From assembly GCA_039111635.1 (NCBI GenBank), contig JBCAQO010000087.1:1-31965 (forward strand): a DNA stretch of 31,965 nt, written 5' to 3'. This document shows, piece by piece, positions 21,216 to 29,620 of the stretch. The translations under genes and the position numbers were made by a program. Positions within the stretch are counted from its first letter, which is position 1, and the number at the start of each line of letters is the position of its first letter. This DNA comes from Heterobasidion occidentale (lineage: Eukaryota; Basidiomycota; Agaricomycetes; Russulales; Bondarzewiaceae). The notes beneath the pieces are model-generated. The model was given only the letters and a program-made list of their open reading frames with translations, was not told the DNA's origin and did not search any database.

Positions 21216-21545
21216 ATGACGCGTCTCGGTATCGTGATTGATGAACGGGAGGGCTTGCGAGTCGTCTTGGCGTCCCAGAGATGGGGAAACGTCACTCTCC
21301 ACCGCGTGAGTACGGCCTTGAGAGAGAGTGATCTCACTCTGATCGTGGATGGCGGGACGTCAAAGCCGCATGGGCCGAAACTGGAACATCACGACCTGAA
21401 GCAGTGAGTATTCGCCACCATTTTTCACCTTGATATCACGCTGAAAATATTGCATAGCATTGGGAGTACGCTACGTGAAGTCTACGCCTGGGACTTGTCC
21501 ATGTTCGCGAGCGAGCGACCACAGATACATGGCAACCTGGTGTGA
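21216..21545 (+). CDS. Small spliced ORF, 91 aa, possibly the 3' end of a larger gene
   Basis: Two exons join in frame: 21216-21403 and 21458-21545, with a 54-bp intron (GTGAGT...GCATAG). The product contains GIVIDEREGLRVVLASQRWG, LTLIVDGGTSKPHGPKLEHH and, after the intron, STLREVYAWDLSMFASERPQ. The composition and clean splicing argue for real coding sequence. I do not recognise the family, and the first ATG may lie inside a longer protein whose upstream part is lost or in decayed sequence. Confidence 0.45.
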
Positions 21546-21759
21546 ATGACGGGCTCTTTGTTACCTCGATCGATGTTAAGTTGCACGATGATTTCTTGTT
21601 CTCGCTTGGCCCCTGCGCGGCTGCCATATCATTACTGGGATGCCGTTCACACATGCCAGTCACTGGGGAAACTAACAATTCATTGCGTGCAAGTGGTCCA
21701 CTGCTAAGTATGTATGTACAGGAGGCTATCGATCAGCGACAACGAGGAGGCGTACACGG

Positions 21760-22785
21760 TGGCGGCGCGAAAACGGCGGCAGTGTTGACGGATACGAGAG
21801 CGGCGGGAGAGGGCCGATGACGAGAGAAGTGGGCGGCAGCGCCGAGGGAGTCGACAGCGAGACCCGCCAGCGTCGAGGGAGCCGCCAACGAGGAGGCAGG
21901 GAGCGGCGCCGTCGACGGGAGAGTCGTGCACGTCGAGGGAGGCGGACGTCATCGTCGAGGGAGGCGGGCGTTGTCGTGGAGGAGGAGAGATGAGTCGCCG
22001 TCGATGGAGCGGCGTCGTCCAGGCGGCGTAGTCCAGACGGCATCGTCCAGGCGCCGTGGTCCAGGCCGTGGTCCAGGCGGGGACATGGTCGGAGCGTGCA
22101 GGCGGCGGGGTCGAGGGAGCGGGCAGGGTCCAGTGAGGCGGCCGCGTCGTAGAGGGTGCCGGGCGTCCAGGCGGCGTCGTCGACGAGGAGCCGACAGGGT
22201 CTAGTGAGGCGGCCGCGTCGTCGAGGGCGGACGACGAGGCGTCGAGGGAGCCGTCGGTGAGGCGCGGCCGAGTCGGCGTCGTCCAGGCGGGGGCGTGCAG
22301 GCGGCGGGGTGGAGGGAGCGGGCAGCGTTCAGCGAGGCGGCCGCGTCTTCGAGGGAGCCGCCAGGCGGCGGCGTCCAGGCGGCGTCGTCCAGGCCGTCGT
22401 CCAGGTGGGGGCGTGGTCGGGGCGTGCAGGCGGCGGGGTCGAGGGAGCGGGCAGGGTCCAGCGAGGCGGCCGCATCGTCGAGAGCCGGATGACGAGGCGT
22501 CGAGGGAGCCGTCGGTGAGGCGCGGCCGAGTCGGTGTCGTCCAGGCCGTCGTCCAGGCGGGGGCATGCAGGCGGCGGGGTCGAGGGAGCCAGGTGCGTGG
22601 TCGAGGGAGATGAGGGCGACGTGAGAGACGAGGGCGGCATCGTAGCCGTCATCCTCGTTTGGGACGGGGTGGAAGAGGAGGCCGCGGTGGGGGAGGCGTC
22701 CAGGAGGTGCCGTCGTCGTCAAGGGAGAGGTGACGTCGAGGACGAGGCGAGGGCGCTTGCGAGGCCGGGCCGACGTTAAGAAGAA
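21760..22785. repeat. Very GC-rich minisatellite array, about 1 kb
   Basis: The stretch consists almost only of G, C and GA/TC steps, built from recurrent words such as GGCGTCGTCCAGGCGG, GTGCAGGCGGCGGGGTCGAG, GGAGCGGGCAGGGTCCAG and GAGGCGGCCGCGTCGTCGAG. A longer block beginning GACGAGGCGTCGAGGGAGCC is present at 22233 and again at 22491, an offset of 258 bp. Because stop codons are rare in such sequence, several frames stay open on both strands; these are composition artefacts. CpG is extremely frequent, and an array of this kind would be a natural target for DNA methylation. Confidence 0.85.
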
Positions 22786-22864
22786 GGCGTCGGGGAGGGC
22801 TGTGACGCGTCAGCGTAGCGTACTTGTTATGAGCAGTTATAATAATTAGCGGCTGTTATTGCAT

Positions 22865-22945
22865 AGATCGTATGGGCGAACGGTCTAGTCAAGGTGATGT
22901 CGAGGTGTCCACGGGGTTTGATGTTCGATTCCCGGTCTTTGCTGT
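22865..22945 (+). other. tRNA-like relic with A-box and B-box similarity
   Basis: GGTCTAGTCAAGGTGA (about 22882-22897) resembles the D-arm/A-box of a tRNA such as tRNA-Pro or tRNA-Glu, and GTTCGATTCCCGGT (about 22924-22937) matches a B-box/T-arm. The T-stem 5' side is not complementary and an anticodon arm cannot be folded convincingly. It is therefore not a working tRNA; a tRNA pseudogene or the head of a SINE are the options. Confidence 0.3.
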
Positions 22946-23229
22946 ATTTTGTAGCAGCTAGCAATCATTACTAATCACTCAGACACATCCGAGCTCGGAT
23001 ATATCCGAGGTGGCTGCCTCTGTTGGGATTCCAAATTGTCGGAGATTTCCGATTACACACCTGGGACACTTTGACCGCCATAGCCACTGCAGTGACTAGT
23101 GACTCGGCGAGCCTCAGGCTACCAGCATCCTCATAGATCCTCATCATCCCCGTATCTCCATCTGCCGAATTCCCAAACTCCTTTCAAGATTGCACTAGAT
23201 TTGCTAGTAGTATAACCACTCTCCGTCCG

Positions 23230-23290
23230 CTTGCTCATTGCAGGTGACTGGATTTTGAGTGCACCGTCATCCTTCCTTGCTCATTGCAGG
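23230..23290 (+). promoter_or_regulatory. Paired 15-mer CTTGCTCATTGCAGG upstream of the 874-aa gene
   Basis: Perfect copies lie at 23230-23244 and 23276-23290, start-to-start 46 bp, 120-180 bp upstream of the ATG at 23410 and in gene orientation. The 31-bp spacer has no similarity to the spacers of the other two pairs, so the conservation is limited to the sites themselves. Confidence 0.7.
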
Positions 23291-23409
23291 GTCGTTGGAC
23301 ATCAAGTCGAGTCCTACGTTATTATTGCTCATACTACTAGGTCAGTTCGCATCGCCGTGTTTTTCTTGTTCCTCCATTGGTTTACTGTCTCATTGGGCAC
23401 GTTGCAGCC

Positions 23410-26189
23410 ATGGCCGCCGTTACTTGTTGGCAAGCACGGCCGCTTGAAAACCTTCGCGAAATTCTCGATTCTCGTCGATCCCTACTGCACGGCGAGCAGG
23501 TTGACGCCCTAGATTGTCTCTGCGTTGCTCCATTCCGCAATCACGATGAATTATGGATCTCCACACCAAACATGGACTTTGTTCCGGAGGTCCCTGTGCA
23601 CCCCGACGACACACCCTTCAGATATTTCGGAGACGGCATGCTTGGTGCATTTGAACATCTGAAGTGGCCACAAGCTTTCGACCCAGTGGAGCCCCATTCC
23701 TATGCTGCGCCCATGAACCCGAGACTGAAGGAACTCCAGAAGGTCGACGATCATCATGGCTTACGAGCACCGGACTTTCCAGTGGACGACAAAGAAGGCG
23801 GCCTTCCTCAATTCGAAGATCCGGATGCTGCGTGGTTTTCCTTCAAAGGAACGGACTTTCGTATCTGCGAGGAGCTGCCGCGCGCTTCAGTAGGAATCTT
23901 GTATGAGACAGTGCTCTCCCGCCTGCGCAAAGCGATGTTGGAAGTGCGTAGGATAGGAGACGAAATTGGGGCTCAAGAGTTTCCCGAAGGCACTCCGGCT
24001 GCTGTAGTCAATGCACACACGTCCAGCTACATGTACCAGAGACATCAATCTGAGGCCCTTTATCGTGCCTACGGTTCACTCTCGCAGATTCCAATGCCTT
24101 TCTCCGACACCGTCTTATGGTTTCGTGAGTTTCAGCGTATCCTGCTTGAATTACGCGCCTGGATTATCTATATGCTGGTAGTGAAACCTCGTATGGAGGA
24201 TCCTACGTTCGATTGCCCTCAACCTGTTCTTCCTCTTCGCGGTGTCATCACCTCAAGTTTGTCAATGCTTCGAGAGTTGTTCCGGATTGGGATCCCGGTT
24301 TGGTACATCCGGAGGCGCACCACTCTTACAACCCGCACACTTATCATCTCCGTCAAGACAGTCATCAGAACCGGCATCTCCTTCAGCTCATCACAGATTT
24401 TTGAATATGCCAACCATCGCACCAAGGCCCCTCTCTGGGTGGAGGCGTCACACGGTGAACCGTTACGCGGCACCATTCAAGACAGGCTGCGAAAGTTTAG
24501 CTTGACCAGTCGACCAATTCTACTACCGCTGGAGATCTATTCTCCTGCAACGGTTGGGGAAATCGAGCGGCAAAATCCGCCTGTGTGTCGGAATCATGCT
24601 ATGTCAGGGCCGGATATTTCGCATGTCATAGTCGATGAAATCCCGACCGAGCGTGACGTCAATAGCGACGAGCGGCAGACCGCGATGATCAGCGCTTTCA
24701 CTGGTAATGTTTATGGTAAGACTCGATTGACTAGGTCAGGCTTGTGTAACTGATGCACAATTTGTTTAAATAGCCGCTAAGCTTGTACGAGATGGTCCTC
24801 GTTTCATCGATGACCCCGCTTGCACCATGTTTGAGACCACCACATCCGACTTTGTTGTGCTCGCGTCGGCCTATTCATCTAATGATCAGTGGCGTAGAAG
24901 TCTGTTGTCGAGGTCTCGCTCATCTGACAAGCGTGGTAAGTTCCCTGCGTTGCGCCTCTATGGTTTCATTGTCACGCAACACACACAGAACATCGCCCAC
25001 CATCGCCCGACGTGAAGAATGCTCCCAAGGTCCCAGATGTCCAATCAAACGCAAGTCATTCGCAAATTTCGAGTCCTCCGAAGACACTGGCGCCTCATAA
25101 GCAGCGTAGTAACAGCCATCGATGTCATGGTCCTTCTCCTAAAACAGGTCTCCGGGTTGTGCACCCCACTTGGCTTCCCCCACTCGCCCCGGGTTGGATA
25201 AGCGTCTTCGAAGAGACCATGGATTTGGACGATGATCCAAATATGGCCCTTCAGTATCCTCTCCCCCCATTCATCTGTTCTTTGCGGACAAAGGAGCCGT
25301 TTTTGGGCATAGAGTTCACAACTGGCTACGCATTCGCATGTGGTGTCTGCTGGAGGTTCTATGCCCTTCTAACCACTGTATGGTCCTGATGACGACCAGC
25401 CAATGGAGGATTGCATTAGAGGGGAGATATTACCTGCCAGACAACATGGTCAATTGTACCGTGAAGCCTCAATCCTCTTCACACGACATGGCTCGCTTAC
25501 CACCATGGCCTCGCAAGACTAAAAAGGCTCGCTTGGAACCGCAAGTCGCGTCCAATGTCACCAGCGCTTCGTCGGTCGAGGTGCGCAAACGTAAGAAGGC
25601 CTTGGACAGACGTGTTGCAGATCGGGTCGACATAGGTGTCCGATTCCTGGTGCACGCCGGATTCGCACCATACGATGACACTACATCTCCGCAATGGGGC
25701 AGAACCTTCGTCACTAGCAAGATGGCTCATGAGGATAAGGACCTCTGGGCTGAAGTAGTATGGGAGCTTTCGGTAGCTAATTTTCGTCTTGAACTCCTAC
25801 AATTGGACAGGAAGGTTGTCATGGGTGTTTACTGTTACGAGGACAAACGGTATGCCGCCCAACGCGAAGGAAAAATCTGCCACATATGGGCCACGGGGGG
25901 TCTCAGCGTAGACTGGGAGCGTGAGAGTCGGTGGGTGGACCGACTTGTGATTGAAGATTGGGAGGCCAGGCGTGGTGCTGTGAAGGTAATGGCTGAAGTC
26001 CTCTGTGGATGGCCCGGCGGAAGTAAGCTTATGTGGCACAAGGATTACGATTCTAATTTCAAAGCTTTCACAGACTTCGAGCATGCGGTGTTTCTCTTTT
26101 ATACTGTCACGTTTCACAAGCATTGTGGGAGACTCCCTATTATGCCTTTATCGCAGCCCAAATCCCTCGCTCGTCACGTACATTCATGA
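23410..26189 (+). CDS. Unidentified 874-aa fungal protein, complete
   Basis: Four exons fit: 23410-24715, 24774-24935, 24989-25355 and 25400-26189 (2625 nt). Introns are 58, 53 and 44 bp; the third uses the unusual donor GTTCTA but has a perfect CTAAC branch site, and removing it restores a single frame. The start ATG has a strong context (GCAGCCATGGCC). I recall similar long hypothetical proteins in many Agaricomycetes (blocks such as RYFGDGMLGAFEHLKWPQAF, LWFREFQRILLELRAWIIYM, LPLRGVITSSLSMLRELFRI and IPVWYIRRRTTLTTRT) but know no function. Residues of about 490-560 are Ser/Pro/His-rich and probably a linker. The C-terminal part holds VCWSQWRIALEGRYYLPDN and WELSVANFRLELLQLDRKVV. No transmembrane segment or nuclease motif is evident. 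The paired 15-mer upstream ties it to the Ulp1 and transposase genes. Confidence 0.75.
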
Positions 26190-26456
26190 TTTCGCATGTT
26201 TTTTTTGCCCTCTCACGCAATAGGTTCATGTCGCAAGTCTGATGCCATTCAGAATGATATACATGTATCAAACAACGCCGTGTCTCGGATCGTGAAAATG
26301 CCGTCTCTCGTATTCGAAGTACCTTTCAACCGTTCTTTTCGATCTACGAATGGTGACTAAACGGCGCTAATTAGAATGCGGAAGAAACCTACAAGCGCTC
26401 TCGGACTACCCCAGAAGCCTGACCTTCTGCATTTCAACACTCAAAACTGGCCGTCT
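26190..26456. other. Convergent 3' spacer
   Basis: This spacer lies between the stop codons of the 874-aa gene and the deaminase gene. It presumably contains both 3' untranslated regions. Nothing else is visible. Confidence 0.5.
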
Positions 26457-28844
26457 TCAGTTTATCCATAGAGCACGGTCTACAGACACGTTGTGACGAT
26501 CGATCTCTCGCTTCGCCTTCAAGACCTCAAGGCTCTTGCGTTCACTGTCCGTCTGATAACCTTCGGTTTGAGCGGAATCGGTCCGCGAATGTCGCGGCTT
26601 CGGCTTGAGTAATACATCGAGTAAGTCCAGCAATATGGCCTTGAAATGGATCTCTGCCCTCGTGTGTATATCCTCACGAAGCTCACGTGGCAGCGCGCAG
26701 GGGAACATGAAATTGTGATTCGGTTTCGCCAGCCACTTGCGCGCGCCTAATTCGGAATTCACGAAATGGCAGACAGGGCATGCGAGTTTAGACGTGCCGA
26801 CGTAGCAGGGGTCTATGTCGCTCTGTAAATCTCCATGTCAATATTGGCATTGGAAGGTGTAGGGGGTGAAAACTTTCCGGATTAACACCATGTGCAGCAA
26901 GCAACATGCTCCCATTGTCCAGGTTCTTCCCGTCCAGGACGCTAGCCAAGAGACACTCGCAATGGATACTCCCTTGGAACATGGGAGTCGGCGATAGTAA
27001 ATTCTTGCAGTGGCGGCTAATTGAGCTCCCCGCCTTCTCGGCGTCCCTCGTCATCAATAATTTGAGTTCGTCGATCACTGTCTTCGTGCGAGCAGTCTCG
27101 TCGTTCTCGCTCAATACCTCCTTCACCACCTCTTCCCAGGGTGCCATGTCTGTCCCAGGATGTTCGGCAGAAATGACAGTGTAAGTGATGTTCCGAAGAT
27201 ACTGTGCCGAACCCACGAGACCGTGAACAGCGAATGGTATCACAACCTGTCGACGCAGCCACTGCTTGTATGCGTCAATTGGTGTCGAGCCCACAGTGAC
27301 GAACATATCTGTATCATCGTCGTCCACCACTGCTTGTTCCTCCCACGTATTTGGCTGGCCCTGGGACTCTCTAGATGGTGTGGTATACTTGGGTTCTGTA
27401 CCTGCGAAGGGATGGTCGAATATATCGGGAATGGCGAGAGTCAGGTAGTCTGCGAAAGCGTTGGAATATGCAAATGCTTCCAAAAGAGTGACATAAAGCC
27501 AGGTCTTGTTCATCATCGCGCCGAAATTGTCTGGCTGGGCTTTGGAAATCTCGTCCAAACAGGTCTGATAGCCTTTCAGAGCCAAGCACAAGGTATGATG
27601 GAAGGCCACGCATGTCTCCTTGACAAAAAGAACGTCATTGTTCTGCGCTCGGGTTTTCAACTCGAGTCCTCCGTGCTCCACGCCGAAAAGGTCGATGCCC
27701 CACCAACGTGCTATGAGCTCTCCAGAAAGGACTTGGTCCCGTTCTTTGCGTAATGTAGACTTCTTCTTGAATAGTTCAGGCAATCTGTCAGGTTCGGCAT
27801 TCAAGATCTTGCTGAGGAAGGCGGTAGACATCGTACACCTGAGTCGAGAGCGCATCTTGCGGTAGCCACGAGAAACGACGTGAACGCCCAGGCTGTAAGG
27901 TGTGGTGTCCTCTTTCTTGAGTAACTCGATCACCTCCGAGACGTGCTCATCAAACTTCATGCTTTATGAACTATGTCAGAAAGGTTATCATTCGATAGAA
28001 AGTTCGCACTCACTTCTTTTGTTCATTTAACATGGCCTTTGTAAATGGCACGACATCCTGTCCCCGATCCTCCTCATTCGTCTCCGATTTACCCTTCATT
28101 GCTACTGACCGATTCATCTTCCCTCTCGACGGCTCTGTCGCCCCCGTCCTCGCCTCTGAGCTTATGCTCCTTGTGGTCATCGCCTCATCTGTCGCAGCAG
28201 TTGTCCTCGTCCTCACTTGAGACTCTGTCTCCAATCTCACTCTCTTCTCCACTTTCGCTTGAACCTCCGATTTCAGAACTTTCTTTCCCTTCTCCGCGCC
28301 CGTCCCCGTCGTCTTCGTCTTTGCTGCGAGATCGGTCTTCCCTCTCGCCTCATTGGGGTGTGTCGGATTGGTGGTAATGATGCAGTTATGCATTACTTGG
28401 TCTTCCGCGCATTCTATGGAAGCGTCTATGTCGCGTTGATGTGAGACCGAGACGACGAGGCTGACGTTAGCGCCCCTCTGCATACCTGCCGCCACAGCCA
28501 CCACTTCGCGGTCTCTGACAAGCAGTGTAGCAAGCTGATCGAGCAATCGGTGCTGTGACTGGGGCCTTTCGACGACTTGTCTCTTGTCTTTGTAGACCGT
28601 CTGCGTCTGGGATAGCGAATTATTTTGTCCTCGAAGATAAAGGATAACCATGATCAAGGTGGTGATGGTTTTGAACTTGTTGATCTTGTTGACCAGGGAC
28701 TCGGACGCGTTCATGATTTCGACGATAGTAAAGGCGGGGAATGGGAACTGAAGCTCGGAGACAGGACGTAGTAAGCAAAGGTAGCAGTGAATGTGGGGTG
28801 ACGCCATATTGACCTTCACTTACTAATATATACGTCGATTGCAT
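26457..28844 (-). CDS. Deaminase-fold protein (fungal OTT_1508-like), about 731 aa
   Basis: Preferred exons: 28844-28824, 28747-28014, 27961-26887 and 26822-26457 (2196 nt). Introns are 76, 52 and 64 bp with donors GTAAGT, GTGAGT and GTTAAT. The alternative is to start at the ATG at 28807 without the first intron; the longest open frame there begins with GTG. The N-terminal third has QLATLLVRDREVVAVAAGMQ and a Lys/Glu/Arg/Ser/Thr-rich region. The C-terminal domain carries HCE (H585, E587) in QGSIHCECLLASV and, across the last intron, YVGTSKLACPVCHF (C625, C628). His plus Cys-x-x-Cys are the zinc ligands and Glu the proton shuttle of the cytidine-deaminase fold. The spacing and the YVGTSK context fit the OTT_1508-like deaminases reported from basidiomycetes. 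The substrate (DNA, RNA or nucleotide) cannot be told. The splice that links the two motif halves preserves the frame, so the domain looks intact. Confidence 0.78.
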
Positions 28845-29235
28845 CCGGAAGAGACGCGGAAGATTGATCAGGGACTATCCTGGACTATCTCGGTCAATCG
28901 CCAGTGTTCAGACAGACTCAGCAGTGCCTCAGCATCGCTTTCTCTTGATTTTAAAAATACGAAAAAATGACAGGTTGTATTCCAAGAAGCTAAGATAGGT
29001 ACTGTATGTGCAACAATTGGTGGGTAGAAACACTAAAATGAGCCTGGCCGCTACAAAGAAATCGGTTGCAACTCCGATGGAGCTCGTGCCGGCAGAATCC
29101 GTCACACGTGACGGCTACAACTCCCCTTTCCAACTCTTCACCCATCGCTGGCCCATCTTTGCTTCATTTAACTGTATACTCCCCAAGGATGGCACCTCTT
29201 CCATGGCACCTCTTCCATGTCATCTCCGAACGGCG
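28845..29235. other. Spacer between deaminase and transposase 5' ends
   Basis: The spacer is upstream of both divergent genes. It holds a direct duplication CACCTCTTCCATGGCACCTC / TTCCATG at about 29191-29219, just before the paired 15-mers. Short ORFs here are not supported as genes. Confidence 0.4.
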
Positions 29236-29292
29236 CTTGCTCATTGCAGGCATTGTTTGGTCATCAGCAGCTGGCTCCTTGCTCATTGCAGG
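29236..29292 (+). promoter_or_regulatory. Paired 15-mer CTTGCTCATTGCAGG upstream of the transposase gene
   Basis: Perfect copies at 29236-29250 and 29278-29292, start-to-start 42 bp, in gene orientation and about 330 bp before the first ATG of the transposase. A GCGAGCGAGCGAGTCAT run (29510-29527) lies between them and the gene and resembles the sequence in the DUF6698 / 286-aa promoter. Confidence 0.7.
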
Positions 29293-29620
29293 GTGTTAGA
29301 CTGTCTCTGTCTCAACGGCGTTTGGAGCCTCTCCAGGCACTCATCGGTGGTTCGGATGTTAGAGGGTTTTGTGGTACAAGACGGTTGACCGTAAAAATGT
29401 GATGAGCACTTTCTGGTCTTGGGTTTCTGAGTAGTCTTCTCCTCATAGAAGCTATTCTACTTCACTACAGCGCATAACGATTTGAGATCCGATCGGCAAA
29501 ACACATCTTAGCGAGCGAGCGAGTCATGTCTTTCTACATATAAGCTGACAGACCATCGCTTGCGCTGAAAGTCCCCACCCGCGCTTGTATCATTCGACCT
29601 CCTCTGGCCACACGATTTTC

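Noticed and set aside
21926..22722. Several overlapping ORFs of 65-173 aa in the GC-rich block
   Set aside because: All six frames stay open because stop codons are rare at this composition; the translations are Arg/Gly or Pro/Ala repeats.
22865..22945. A functional tRNA gene
   Set aside because: The B-box is good but the T-stem and anticodon arm do not pair.
27160..27753. Plus-strand ORF of 197 aa opposite the deaminase gene
   Set aside because: It is antisense to the long third exon of the deaminase, whose motifs and splice phases support the minus strand.
28010..28819. Separate 269-aa gene upstream of the deaminase
   Set aside because: Its frame begins with GTG, and its end coincides with a GTGAGT donor that splices in phase to the next exon through a CTGAC branch site, so it is the 5' part of the deaminase gene.
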